Below are positions 19,303 to 35,342 of a stretch of DNA of 64,000 bases, piece by piece. Source of the DNA: Narthecium ossifragum (taxonomy: Eukaryota > Streptophyta > Magnoliopsida > Dioscoreales > Nartheciaceae); NCBI GenBank assembly GCA_963920575.1, contig OY986967.1, forward strand, positions 1,826,527 through 1,890,526, in the 5' to 3' direction. A program made the position numbers and the translations under genes. How positions within the stretch are numbered: position 1 is the first letter of the stretch; every line of letters begins with the position of its first letter. The notes beneath the pieces are model-generated. The model made no database searches. It had not been told where the DNA came from and was given only the letters and a program-made list of their open reading frames with translations.

Positions 19303-22300
19303 CTAGCAAGTCGTGAAATTGAACAAGTTCAAGCAACACTCAAACTTCTCCTTGGTAACTGGCTTTGTAAGAAAATCAGATGCATTTTCATTCGTGTGAA
19401 CCTTCTTCACTACAACTTCTCCGGAATTAAGCCAATCTCGTATCCTATGATACATTACCTCAATATGCTTTGTCCTTCCATGAAATACTTGATTTTTAGC
19501 AAGACAAAGGATGCTTTGACTATCACATTGCACCATTATTGAGTTGTGCTTCAAGCCCATTTCACAAGCAAGTCCTAACAACCAAACGACCTATTTGGAA
19601 GCTTCCGTCAATGCCATATACTCCGCTTCGATAGTGCATAATGCACTCACGGATTGTAACATAGATCTCCAACTAATTGGTCCACCACTACATGTAAACA
19701 CATAACTGATTGCTGACCGACGCTTCTCCAAGTCTCCCGCATAATCAGAATCTACAAAGCCTTCGATGCACGCCGCTTCATGTTTTCTTTCAAACATAAT
19801 GCCCAACTTTCTTGTACCATTTAAATACCTAATGACCCACTTGACGGTTTGCCAATGTTCTTTACCCAGATTTGACATGTACTTTGACACAACACTTAGT
19901 GTTTGAGCAAGATCTGGCCTTGAGCACACCATAGCATACATTAGACACCCGACGGCACTAGCATATGGAATCTTCTCCATTTCTTTGAGCTCGGCTTCGG
20001 AAGATGGACAGTGCTTTGCATTCAAAATAAAATGTGAAGCTAATGGAGTAGATACGGGTTTAGCATCAATCATATTGAACCTTTCAAGAACTTTGTTGAT
20101 AAGACGTGAAAAGTGCACAAATCACCCTTTCAATTTGGCCTTGTTAGTCTCCAAGCAATACCTTACTGACACTACCATTACCCCATTACAGGTACAAGAG
20201 CCCTCAAAGAGGATTGGATCAAGTTTGAAGCTAAAACGAATGCATTTGGGCAAGTTCAGTACAAAGAAGATTGATCTTTTATTGAAGAACATCGATCCTT
20301 TAAAGACATCACGACACCAAGATCCTTCATGTCAAACTCTCTACTCAACAACCTTTTGAGTTCTTTGATCTTTTACATGTCTCGACATGCAATGTGCATC
20401 TCATCCACATAGAGCATCAACAATATAATATTACCATCATCAAACATATGAGAGTAGACATAACAATCATACTCACCTCTCTTGTAGCCGATTTGGATCA
20501 TGAATGAATCAAAGCGTTTGTACCATTGCCGTGGTGATTGCTTGAGCCCATAAATTGACTTCTTCAATCTACACACTAGGTCTTCTTTATCTACTTCCAT
20601 AAATCCCTCCGGTTGTGTCATGTAGATCTCATTTTCTAATTCACCAAGGAGAAATGTCGTTTTGACATCCATTTGTTTCAATTCCAAATTTTGGTGTCAC
20701 AAGAGATAACATCATTCGAATAGAAGTATGCTTGACCACCGGAGAAAAGATTTCATCATAATCTATGCCTTCCATTTGTGAGAACCCCTTTGCAACTAAT
20801 CTTGCCTTGTATGTAGGAGCCTCCTCATGCATACCTTTTTTCTTCCGATAAACCCACTTGGAGCCGATGATCTTTCAATCCTTAGGTTTAGGGACTAACT
20901 CCCAAATGGAGTTCTTATGAAGTGATTCCAACTCACATCCCATAGCACTCAACCATTCTTGTGATTCATTACTTCTCATTGCTTCTTGAAAGCTTGATGG
21001 TTCCCCTTCACTCGTCAAAAGAGCATAACATGCTTCATCATCCCATCCAAGCTGTTGAGGAGGCTTGATGACCCTTCTTTCGTGAGATTGTGCTATGTTA
21101 GGTTCGGCATGAACCTCCTCCGGTTGTTCCTCCTCAACATCCAGTTGTTCCTCCTCAACATCACCCGATGCCTCACTAACCTCAAGTTGACGGCTTGCAT
21201 TTTCACCAATAATAGAAATTTCGACAAGTTTCTTTGTAGGAACACAACCATTTTTTTCACCAATTTTGACTTCAGCTATTGGCAAGGTCTTCTCATCAAA
21301 TATGACATCTCTACTAATAATCTTCTTGTTATTTACCGGATCTCACAATTTGTAGCCTTTCACTCCCCTTTCAAAGCCCATGAAAATACATTCTTATGAT
21401 TTTGGCTTCAACTTGTTCCTCTCATCAAGAGGAATAAGAGCATAAGCTTTGGAACCAAAAACCTTGATATTTAAGTAATCGATGTCTTTCTCGGACCACA
21501 CCTCTTCGGCACATTTGAAAGTAAAAACAATAGATAGTGATCGATTAACCAAATAGCAAGCATGGTTAACAGATTCCGCCCAATAACCTTCGAACAATCC
21601 CTCATGAACTCTCATGCATCTCTCCCTCTCCATAAGGGTTCTATTCATTCTTTCGGCGGCGCCATTTTGTTGAGGATTCTTCTTCACGGTAAAGTGCCGA
21701 ATAATGCCCTCATTCTTGCAAAACATTAAGAACCGCCCATCTCGATATTCCCCTCCATTGTCAGTTCTCAAGTACTTGATCTTCCTTCCGGTTTGATTTT
21801 CCACCTCCGCCTTCCATTCTTTAAGCTTATCAAAGATCTCGGACTTCTCATGCATGAAATAGACCCAAACCTTTCTTGAGTAATTCTCTAAGAAAGTGAC
21901 GAAGTAAAGGGCTCCACCATGAGATCGTGTCGGCGCCGGCCCCCAAATATCAGAGTGAATGTAATCAAGAATTCACAGAGCTCGGTTCTCTTTCGCCGCT
22001 ATTTTGAATGAAACCTTGTTTTGCTTTCCCATCACACAAGACTTGCAAAAAACCAATTTGCACTTGTTAACATCATGCAACAAACCTCTCTTGTGTAGCT
22101 CTTGCAATGCCCGCTCGCTCATATGGCGAGCCTCAAATGTCATAGCCATATTGCATCTTCATTCACATTTGCATCCATGGAAATAGCCGCTCCAGCCGAA
22201 ATTGTGCTTTCCAAAAGTCTATATAAGTTGTTCGGTAGCTTCTCTCCTCTCATCACCACTACTAATGAACCTTTGGTGATCTTGATCTTTCCCTCACATG

Positions 22301-23390
22301 ATGTGAAAGTGTACCCATTTGCATCAAGAATACCCAACGAGATCAAGTTCTTCTTGAGAGCCGGAACATGCCTCACATTTCCAAGAGATCTAACCAAGCC
22401 GTCATTCATCTTGAGCTTTATGGTCCCAATGCCAACAACTTTGCATGCCGCATTGTTCCCCATAAGGATTTCACCTCTAACCTTTTCTTCGTATGTGTCA
22501 AACCATTCCTTATTTGCACGCATATGAAAAGTACAACCGGAGTCAATAATCCAAGAAAAAGATGAGAAATTGCCCGTGGATACCGATAGAAGCTCTCCAT
22601 GGCTCTTCGAAGCAATGCCGGTCACATTTAAGCTCTCGGTCTTCTTTCCTTCTTTAATCTCCGCCTTTAGCTTGAAGCAATTCTTCTTGAAATGGCCCTT
22701 CTTTTCACAATGAAAGCACTCAACATCTTTCTTTGACTTTGATCTTGATTTTGATCTACCCCGATCACTTGACGCCTTCTCCTTTGAGCAGCTTTGGTGC
22801 CCATCCGAACTCTTTATAAAGAGTCATTCACTTCTTGCATCTTCTCCCGTATTCTTGCACATCTTGACATGAGAGATGATATCTTGGACAACCTCTTCAA
22901 ACCGAAGAGTCTCTTTTCCAAACATGAGTGTGGTACGAGAGTGCTTGAAGGATGACGACAACGAGTGAAGCAACAACAACACCTTGTCTTCCTCTTCATA
23001 TTTCATATTTCTTCTTGCTTAACCTTCTTCCATCCGAAAGTTAAGCAATTGGTCTTTTAAGAAAAACTTGTTAGAGAGTGTCTTACCCATGTAGAGAGTC
23101 TCTAACTTCTCCCAAGTGCCTTTCGTCGAAGTTTCTTCCATGACATTGTACATGACTTCGTCGGGCAAATGTAGCTCAATTGAACTCATAGCCTTTTGAT
23201 CCGCCCTTTTCCACTCCTCATTTTCCATATCCTTTGGTTTGTACATTTCCCCCAACACACACATGAGGAGATCTTGTTGGATCAACATTTTCTTCATCTT
23301 CCGTTGTCATAGGGTGAAGTTGATCTTTCCATCAAATGGCTTCAACTCAACCTTCATACTCCCTACCGATGTCTTCTCACTTGCCATTGT
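19303..23390 (-). pseudogene. Copia gag-pol polyprotein, heavily disrupted
   Basis: The reading starts near 23386 (MASEKTSVGSMKVELKPFDGK) but meets a TGA within about 25 codons. Recognisable fragments follow leftward: gag helices (23297-22824), a zinc-knuckle region (about 22710), protease DSGCTFHM (about 22530), integrase with RTDNGGEY and PQQNGAAERMNRT (21855-21394), reverse transcriptase [11 protein letters not shown] and [16 protein letters not shown] (20832-20373), and RNase H with [13 protein letters not shown] (20118-19591) and CDSQSILCLAKN (19581-19303). The RT catalytic box reads YVDE instead of YVDD. At least eight frame breaks or stops separate the pieces, and sequence between RT and RNase H (20370-20120) is no longer recognisable. 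Confidence 0.9.
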
Positions 23391-23422
23391 GAACAAAACC
23401 AACCCGGAGCTCTGATACCACT

Positions 23423-24105
23423 TGTAAGCACTCTATGTGCACACCAAAACTCACTAAAGCATTCAATCAAACACCTTAAGAGCAACAATCCAATGATCTT
23501 GTTCTTGATGGATAGATCAACTAGGAAGACCCGCAACATACAATAGATAAATACTAACAAGAAATCACACACAAGAGAAGAAGATTACGTGGTTCACCCA
23601 AGTTGGGCTACATCCACGGATTGAGCGGAGCTCGGTGGGTCTTCACTATGATGAGGCAAAAGAAATAAAGGAATACACCACTTCACACTTCTCTCCCAAC
23701 CATACAAGACTTACACCCCTCTCTCACTCCTAAGCTTCCTCCAAAAGCTAAGTCTCCCACCTCAACCTCTCTCTCTCACTCCTTCTGATATCAAAAGAGA
23801 TTATGAGAATATTAAGGTTTCTTTTGTTTTCTTCTTCTCTCTAGAGTGCCCTCATAACATGGGCTACAAGTGACTCAAATAAAACCAAATCCGATCTGAT
23901 AAGGGTCCGTTTGGCTCACCCGGATGGGATTCGGCGGATGAACGGATCCCGCGCTTGGATATCGCACGGATCCCGAAAAATGGGATCCGATTTTTGAGCG
24001 GACGTCGGGGGGCGGATTTCGTCCTGTGGATACCGCGGATCTCACGGTATCCAAACGGACCCTAAAAGAACCAGACCCGTGTGATTAAGTTGAGCAACAC
24101 CAACA
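23423..24105 (-). repeat. 5' LTR of the decayed copia element
   Basis: On the minus strand it starts TGTTGGTGTTG at 24105 and ends TTACA at 23423, two bases before the primer site. It is 683 bp including a 160-bp MITE with its target duplication, so about 520 bp originally. Confidence 0.85.
23903..24062. mobile_element. PIF/Harbinger-type MITE inside the LTR, 160 bp
   Basis: Perfect inverted ends GGGTCCGTTTGG / CCAAACGGACCC with TAA on both sides (23900-23902 and 24063-24065). The GC-rich interior (ggatcccgcgcttggat, gggatccgatttt) has further inverted pairing. It is absent from the corresponding place in the other LTR, which reads straight through, proving insertion after the retrotransposon. 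Confidence 0.9.
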
Positions 24106-24521
24106 GTGTACACCAAACTTTATTGAAAGTTAATTCCGGCCAACTATCTTTATGGGATCCTGAGTGCAAACTATCCATGATCTCACCCGAAAGGCCTCAA
24201 GGGTTCACCAACCGTTACCGCCTCACTCATTAACACGTCAAAGAGAGTTCTTAACTAAATGCCACGTGTGCACTTTCCCGCTACTCGAACGGTCCCACAA
24301 CGCGTACCCGCTCCAGTTACCTCCGTCGCCGCCTGTTGGACGGCACCGTCCATAAAAGAGAGAGAACTCGAGATTCGTCGACCGTTCCTTGACTTCTATA
24401 AACCTCTCTCTAGATCCATCTCGGAGCCGAGTTCTATGGTCTTCGATCCAATTCCGGATGAATTCTTGATCGATTAGGAACATCTAGATCGGATCCTTGC
24501 CAACCAACGCTGCCGGACTTG
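24106..24521 (+). promoter_or_regulatory. Short promoter/leader region of the esterase gene
   Basis: Only 416 bp separate the LTR end from the esterase start codon. A leader with CT-rich stretches is seen; no unmistakable TATA box. A small upstream reading frame (ATG 24434, 14 codons, stop 24475-24477) precedes the main start and could dampen translation. Confidence 0.4.
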
Positions 24522-27500
24522 ATGCGAATTGTTCGGAGAAAGCTAGGGTTTCGATCGAGATCGGGTGAAGAGCCAAGAAAAGAGGGCGGTAAGGTGATTT
24601 CGAAGCGGTGGATGGATTGTCTCAAGGATCCGGCGAGAGAGGGGAAGAAGGTGGAGGTTGAAAGCGTTAAAGGAGGGGAGGATCTCTGGGATGCGGATGT
24701 GGAGAAGGAGGAGGGGAGGTTTCCCGAGCACCTGGTTATAATGGTTAATGGCTTGGGTGGGAGGTATTAATTTTGTAATCTTGAGCTCTTTTTTGCTTTT
24801 CGTTTAGATGTTATTGCGCTTCCTGTTGTCTTGTGTGGTGGCGTTTTGCACGAAAAGAAGAGATCTTTTATGCTTTTGGAAAATCTAGTTCTTGGAGTTC
24901 TAAAATTTAAGATGGATTCATGTACGCATTGTGATCTGGTAACAATGTATACACGAAATATGCTATTCTGATATCTAAATCTCTTAGGAACCCTAATAAT
25001 TGCTATTGATTTGCTTATTTGTTGCTGTCTCTGACAAAAATGATTGTCTATATCGTATTTATGAAAGGTAGCAAAGCGTATATGATATATTGGTTTCCAA
25101 CAATTGTTCAAATAGCATATTCACAGCTGACAACGTTATATCAAGAGTGCATTGTCATACAACCAAGTTGATGGCATCCCCACGTGCATTGAATGCTATT
25201 TGTCAGGGCTTATTGATGACTTCTTACAAGTACTGCCTTTCTCTTGGTGTAAAAACTAGGCTTGTTAACTGCATGATTGTGTATTTCTTTTTAGTGCGGA
25301 AGATTGGAGATTTGCCGCTGAACAGTTTGTGAAGAAGCTTCCACATGAAGTAATTGTCCATCGTGAGTTCTGTGCATCAGATATATCTTTGCCTTGAGCC
25401 TTCAAATTCTCCCAGTGGATTTCCTGTTGTTAGTAAGAAAAGTATCCTTGGCTTATTAGTTCAAGAGGATATTTTTCCTTTTTTCCATATATGTGATTCT
25501 TGGTTATCGTTCAGGCTTGGGCTATGATATTTAGTATTCAACATCATGTATTCCTTTTCAGCTGTAAATAGCTGCTGTTCTTGAATTCTTCTGAGCTAGA
25601 AAAGGATAAAGTTAATGATCTTTTATTTGTGTGTGAGAAAGATGTATGATCTTTTATTAACTGCATAAAATATGCGTCCACACTGAGAATCATTTCTGGG
25701 CAGATATAGGGAAAGTTTATCTACATTTGCAGTAACTAACAAATGCTATAAAGGTGAAAAGGAAGGCACCTCTCTTGCCTAAAATTAGGAACTCGCACCA
25801 ACCCCATCAATTTAGTATGCAGTTTACTTTTGATTCAAAGCAAAGAATTGCCAGCAACTTGCATCATCATTTTTTATGTTCTGTTATCAAGTCAAACATT
25901 TACATGAGGCATGCCAGGTGATTCCTCTCATTCGTTCCTTATCGAATCATTGTTAATAACAAAATCTTTCTTAAGCAGGCAGTACATGCAACTGTTCCAA
26001 GTTGACATTCGATGGTGTCGATTTGATGGGTGAGAGATTGGCTGAAGAGGTAAATCTCTTAAATTTAATATTTTTTTTATTTCTTCTCTCAAAATTTTCA
26101 GGCCCTCTTAATTCGGAGCGTGCCTTGTCTTCTAAACCTTACCCTTGTATTCTTTTTCCCTATGGTCTTCGTATTTTCTTATATTGTCGTAAAGGGAGCT
26201 TTACTTTTTCACTTGTTTGGAGATCTCCCTACATTAATTTTTTTTTCACTTGTTTGCAAATTTGCCTACATGAAATTTGACAAGCATAATGTTGATGCAG
26301 GTACTATCGGTTGTAAGCCATAGAAGAGGAGTACAGAAGATTTCCTTTGTGGCTCACTCATTGGGTGGTCTGATAGCAAGATATGCTATAGGAAGACTTT
26401 ATGAACCTGCTAAGGAGTCTTCTTTTGGTTCACAGAACCACTTAGAGGAAGAGAAAGCTCAGGGAGCTAGAATAGCTGGATTGGAACCTATTAATTTCAT
26501 AACAGTTGCTACACCCCACCTTGGTTCAAGGGGGCGTAGACAGGTAAAATCAAAATCTCATTTGCTGATCAAACTTTGATGTCTAGAACATTTTGCGACT
26601 ACTTTCATCTTTTAGACTCTATTCCCCCCCATAAGATAAAATTACATTATAGCTAGATTAGTTCGTCATTTGTGCTGTGAAGCAATTCTATTGCACAAAG
26701 CTAGTCAATGATTTGTCTTTTTGGTTATATAGTATGTTCTTTAGGTTTATTCTTCTGTACTCAGTCTAGTACACTTTCACGATAAGTTCGTTATATAAGG
26801 ATTACTTTTCCATCAGCTGGATTTAATCCATTGTAGTTCTCTTAGTCTCCTGACGAACTGGTTTGTCATGATATTTTAACCTTTTGATTAATGATTCTGC
26901 TGCTGGTATCTCACAAATTGCATGAAGCGCAGGGGTTTAAACCCAAGCCTGCCAGAACATATTACCATGTCAATTTGTAGCTGATGCTTGAATTTGCAAT
27001 CACTAATCCATGATAGAAAAACATGATATTTCCCATGGCCTCCTAAGACATAATTAGTTTTCTTTTTTACATGTTCCATAACGTGGAGTAGCCTCCAAAG
27101 TTTTATGCTGAGTTTGTCTTGCCAAACATTGCTTTGTGAGATTCTCAGTTGGCAGCAGGCAATAAGAGTTCCTTTAGACTCCTAGTTATGCTCCATTTTG
27201 TTGAGCATTACTGTTGAGCAAGTTGTTGTGAACAAAATGTCAATATTTTTGCCAAATCCTTGTGTTTATAGTGCTATTTCAGGCTGAATTAATGTTTTGT
27301 TCTGGCTAATACTTTTTTTTGTTTCACCAGCTTCCAATCCTCTGTGGCGTTCCTTTTCTAGAGCGCAAGGTAATCGAGTCTGCACATTTGGTAGTCGGGA
27401 AAACTGGAAAACATCTGTTCCTTACAGATGATGACGATGGGAATCGTCCACTTCTGCTCCAAATGGCCAATGATTGTGATGATATAAAGTTCATGTATGT

Positions 27501-29221
27501 AATTTTCATTTATCAGTATATGTTCTTAGTCTGTGGAAGTGGGCATATAGGATGTGAGTTTTACGTGTACTAATTTCGGGAAGTACCCTATGCTTTGAAA
27601 CTTTTCAGTTCAGCTTTACGCTCTTTCAAGCGTTGTGTTGCTTATGCTAACGCCAACTATGACCGTATCCTTCTTTTACTCCTTTGCTCAAACTTTTTGC
27701 TATGTAGTTTTATTAGCATTTTCTTTTGGTAGCTATATAGTCCAGATTCAGGTTTCTTTTGGTGCCCTTAATTGACTAATCAGATATGGTGGGATGGAGA
27801 ACATCATCTATTCGTCGTCAACATGAGTTACCAAAGGTGAGATTTAATTGCAGTCTGGTTTGAGTGTTGTTGTGTAAGTTTACTTTGAGCTCAATGCTTT
27901 TTTTTTTGGCACTCTCTACATGAGCATCTCTTTCTGTTATTTTTAATTTGAAGCAGAATCTTATGGTCAAGGATAAGAAGTATCCGCATATTGTTCATGT
28001 GGATAAAGGACCTGCAGTAAATTCTGAAGAAGCACTTTCTAATGGCAAAGCTGAAGCGCATGACTTGGAAGGTTTGTTAATATTGTGATATTGGTTTTAT
28101 CTAACATGCTTATAATTTGCTTTTCTACATTGCTTTCAGATGGTTGAGTGGCTTGATAAATCCTGATACAAGATACTTGTCATGTGACTTGGTGTTTACT
28201 ACTTGCAGATGAGATGATTACAGGTCTTAATCAAGTATCTTGGGAGCGGATTGATGTCAGTTTCGATAAAAGTAGGCAGCGGTATATCGCTCATAGTACC
28301 ATCCAGGCAAGGGTCCTATTTCACATAATCTAGAAAAACTGCCTGCTGCCTGTTCAGTGTAGCTCCTATTTTCTAATAAAAGATAGGCGACTGCTCCAGA
28401 GAATGTCTATCCTGTATCTCAATGCTTTTCTTGTAGTGTTACTCCTAGCATGATATAAAAATATCCATTGTACCTTCAGAGTGTACGGTGATCTATCGGT
28501 ACATGATCGTCCAGATGAACACTATCTTCCTTAGCGAGTCCTTGATTCTTCAGTTTCCAAATATGTTGTTCCACTCTGAACACTTATACTCCCAAATCTC
28601 ATACCTTCTCTGTAGATTAATTTCTCTTGAGCTTATTGCCTATTCTGCGTCCCTTCTAGTTTTGTTGTTCATATTTTAAAGGGCATGATGGGAATGCCGA
28701 TTCTAGTTAAAACAAGCACAAGCAAATTAAGTCTTGTGTTGCCCAGTGAAAACCACAATTTCATCGAGCAATATATAATGCATTCTACATCATACTAAAT
28801 CCCTCATATCCAGCACAAGCAAAACAAGTGGGCGGAAAGTTACGATATACTATTGCTACGAGTCACAAATAAGACCTGACAACTCATAAAACCTCACTTG
28901 AGACTCACTTGGGGTATTCATAGAATCTCTAAGAAAGTTCACAAAGTACTTTTGTATTGTCACATGTCCGCATTGTTAGCTCTACGTTTCAACTCTAGTG
29001 TATCACCTACATAACAGAACTTATGCTACATTCTGCAGATAACATGTGGATTGTAGATAATGTTTGTACTCTTCTTATTCCATGTGCTATCTGGGTTGTT
29101 TTCACAATAATCCTTTGTCATGGGACCTATTCTTTTTGAAAATATCCAGGTCAAGAGCTATTGGATGAACTCGGATGGTGCGGACGTCGTCTTCCATATG
29201 ATAGACACATTTCTCATCTAG
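24522..29221 (+). CDS. Putative serine esterase / lipase (DUF676-type alpha/beta hydrolase)
   Basis: Ten exons join in phase to 393 residues: 24522-24763, 25295-25362, 25979-26049, 26301-26543, 27331-27494, 27609-27664, 27784-27836, 27957-28071, 28209-28306 and 29150-29221. HLVIMVNGLGGS (about 70-81) is the oxyanion-side strand-turn, and VAHSLGG holds the nucleophile Ser147 (GxSxG with Ala first). Then come INFITVATPHLGSRG (about 195-209) and a C-terminal SDGADVVFHMID. This matches the plant putative serine esterase family, predicted to hydrolyse lipid esters; the substrate is unknown. No signal peptide. The basic N-terminus could be a targeting extension. Intron 9 has a GC donor (GCAAGG at 28307). 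The stop is TAG at 29219-29221. The CIPK gene lies tail to tail 0.9 kb downstream. Confidence 0.92.
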
Positions 29222-30147
29222 TGGGCAAAATTGTGGTCCATCTAGATTTGATAGTTTGATGAAAGCTGCTTTTGTTTATGCAACGTGGGCAAATGTAAGC
29301 TGTTGTTGTGTGTATTACCTGCAAATGTACAATTCTTTGTCATCAAGCAATGTATACAAACAAATAACATATTACTACCCCTTCTATATATCTCGACAAG
29401 GTAATCGACCCTTGTTATGAGTGACAGATTCAAGAACAATTGATTTCTATTATGATGTAACTACTCTCAAATGCAGCTGTGTTTTTTTTGTTTTTTTTTT
29501 TCCTTTGGTTGAGAGGATCTGGAACCCCCGAGAGCTGCAAAATTCTCAAGTGCTGCCTATCTGCATGGGTGTGCCTATTGCAGAGTGTTGCTCATGTTGC
29601 CGCCAGCTGAAAACCTACATTCAGTGGGTTTCAATGCAAAGATCTAAAAAGGCAAAATTGCACCTAAATTTCATGTAGTTTCAGTGTGCAACACAGAAAC
29701 TACATGAGATCAGCACAGCGAGGAAATGTTTTCTATGAACTCCAAATGTTTTGCTTAGCGTTCATGATTGAATAATTCATCAGCCAGGAGCTCCTAGCTG
29801 TTTTAACTGTTGTGGAAGAAAGGCTAGTACAAGTCCATAGTGTGTTTCTGAATGATTGCATTTACCAAATTAGATGCTGAGCATATGATTCTGTACACGG
29901 GACATGCTCAAGCTCTGGCTTAGCAACAGTAAAAACTATGTACATACATACCACTAGTAACCTCTCCGTTGTCATGAAGGACATCAGCTATGATAGCTTG
30001 AAAAAAAAAAATCTTATGTACACACCACTACCAAGTTTCTAACATCCTTGTCTTAGAGCATATTTTGATGGTTAGTAAGTTATTTACATATTCATTCTCT
30101 TCTTTGTTTGAGTTTAAAGATCGCTTTTTTATGACTAAAATCCATCG
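29222..30147. other. Convergent intergenic region (3' ends)
   Basis: Holds the 3' UTRs of the esterase (plus) and CIPK (minus) genes. AT-rich, with T-runs at about 29487-29502 and an A-run at 30001-30010. No gene or repeat recognised; the reading frame at 29421-29678 has no supporting features. Confidence 0.5.
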
Positions 30148-33626
<3,479 letters not shown>

Positions 33627-34340
33627 ATATATATCTCTCGACTCTTCTTTCTTGATTCAATCCAGATCACAGTAATATATATAATGGTGGGTCACTGGCC
33701 TCTTAATTCGTGCGACCATATTGAGAGAGAGATATATATATAGCTAGACTGGATCGATCTCTTCTTACTTGATTCAGGAGCTATTTCTAGTTTCTACAAT
33801 GATCGGATATGAGAGGTTTCATGAAATAAAAAGGCAAGTGTGGCTTGATGCAATGGTGAAAGAGGAGAGATGAAAGGTAGCCGAGGGAAGAGAAAACCGG
33901 GAACGTGATTTGAATGGAAAGTATATCACTATTATATCTGAGAAATTTGGAAATATAGGATAAGCATCCGATTAGGCACAAAAAAAAACGGTAATCTTAA
34001 AAGGCTATTGCATCTTTATCTTCAGGAGAGGTTTTTTATTTGTATTCTGAGGGACATATATATATATATATATAAATTTCTTGATGCCCTTTAAATATTT
34101 CTTTTGGTGGTTTTATTTGGTAGCTGAAAGAGTCATGTGATCCACATGATGATTAGTTGTTTGCTTGCCTTTTGAGGAGGTATCCGGTGCAATAATTAAC
34201 CAGTGCATACTGCAACCGGTGGAGTAACATTTAATTACGGTGGACTAGCATTTAATTACAATTACCTCCTTTTTAAAAAATGAATTTTGCTTTAATTAGC
34301 GTTAAATTCGAGCTTTGCTGCATTGGCCGAGCCGCCCAAG
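33627..34340 (-). promoter_or_regulatory. CIPK upstream region
   Basis: Minus-strand promoter and leader. A TATA-like run (ctatatatatatctc, complement of about 33727-33742) lies about 100 bp upstream of the start codon. Beyond that, AT-rich sequence with a TA microsatellite (34059-34074). No further gene. Confidence 0.4.
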
Positions 34341-34897
34341 TACGAGAATAGTCTTTCTAAGTACACAAGTTTGCCGCCCTAGACTGACTAAAATTTGGAT
34401 GTATCAGAGACAAGAGGCTTTGGATAATCGCCATTAGGCCCTCAAGCATTTAATGCAGGTTTCTCTATAGTAAAATATGAACATGCTTTTGAGGCTCAGT
34501 ATGATTGCAGTCTTATTACTCCACATAATTTTTCATCTGCTATTTCATGTATTCTCATTAGCTATCTTACAACTTGGTCTTCTTTTACCCACAGAAGAAA
34601 TTTTCTTTTTGATATGTGTGAGACTGAACTTCTAAAATTTGTGACAAAATGGTTATCTCCTGCAAGTTCCACTTCCTAAAGGATTTGTTAGCCAAGATTG
34701 AAGGCAGGCAGGGTCTGTTGCCAAAGGTGCGCAGCTCTTCGACCAAGTCCAGAGTTTTGCTATGGAGAAACACGCATTAAAGGCTTGAGGGCCAATGGCG
34801 ATTTTCCAAAGACTCTTGTCTCCAGGGCTCGCAAAGATACATAAATTTTAGTCAGTCTAGTGCGGTAAACATGTGTAGTTGAAAGACTATTCTCGTA
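34341..34897. repeat. Fold-back inverted repeat, arms about 135-145 bp, loop 280 bp
   Basis: The left arm 34341-34474 (tacgagaatagtcttt ... ttctctatagtaaaa) pairs with the right arm 34755-34897 read inverted (tacgagaatagtcttt ... ttctccatagcaaaa). Shared blocks include ctagactgactaaaattt and atcgccatt-ggccctcaagc. The right arm has an extra block of about 15-18 bp (tttgcgagccctgg). The loop carries a minus-strand stretch reading KTLDLVEELRTFGNRPCLPS, unidentified. A transcript across it would form a long hairpin. Confidence 0.75.
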
Positions 34898-35120
34898 CTC
34901 GTACGAAAGCAGCGAAGAGAACAGAGCATTATTTAATGCTAATCCAACGTACGGTTGCAATATATATATGCATCGGTTGACCGGTTTATTAATCCACCGG
35001 AATGCCTCCTCCGGTGTATGTGGTGGGGGGGGAGGGGTTGGGTGGGAGTTTGACACCCCCACCTTAGCCTGTGTTGAACGGTGGTCGGGTGGTAAGAGGG
35101 GTTTTTTTTTACACCACTTA
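34898..35120. other. Spacer with G-run, nothing recognised
   Basis: Between the fold-back repeat and the next MITE. It contains a ggtggggggggaggggttggg stretch (about 35020-35041) but no gene. Confidence 0.4.
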
Positions 35121-35342
35121 GGCTTCGTTTGGTATGGAGTTAGCTTATTTTGGAATAAGAGATTTTGAAGGTAGAAAAAATGAGAATAAAATAATAATAA
35201 TTACTTGACGTAAGAAAAAGTAGAGTGATAGTGGTAGTAGTAAGTGAAATGTGAATAAATAGATAATGATTATTTAAAATAAAAAAAAAATATTTAAGAA
35301 TAAGTATGGAAATAACCCCTTATTCCTATACCAAACAAGACC
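35121..35342. mobile_element. MITE, about 222 bp
   Basis: Ends GGCTTCGTTTGGTAT and, inverted, ATACCAAACAAGACC. The interior (gaataaaataataataatta ... ataaccccttattcc) is of the same style as the MITE at 48503. The flanking 3-mers do not match exactly (TTA versus GTT), so the boundaries are approximate. Confidence 0.6.

Larger units (their letters stand above)
18879..24105 (-). mobile_element. Decayed Ty1/copia retrotransposon, minus strand
   Basis: Element order on the minus strand: 5' LTR (24105-23423), tRNA-iMet-type primer site (TGGTATCAGAGC, complement of 23409-23420), gag, protease, integrase, reverse transcriptase, RNase H, polypurine tract (complement of 19193-19203) and a truncated 3' LTR (19192-18879). 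This domain order defines Ty1/copia. The coding region is broken by many stops and shifts, the outer half of the 3' LTR is deleted and no target duplication remains. A MITE later landed in the 5' LTR, so the element is old. Confidence 0.9.
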
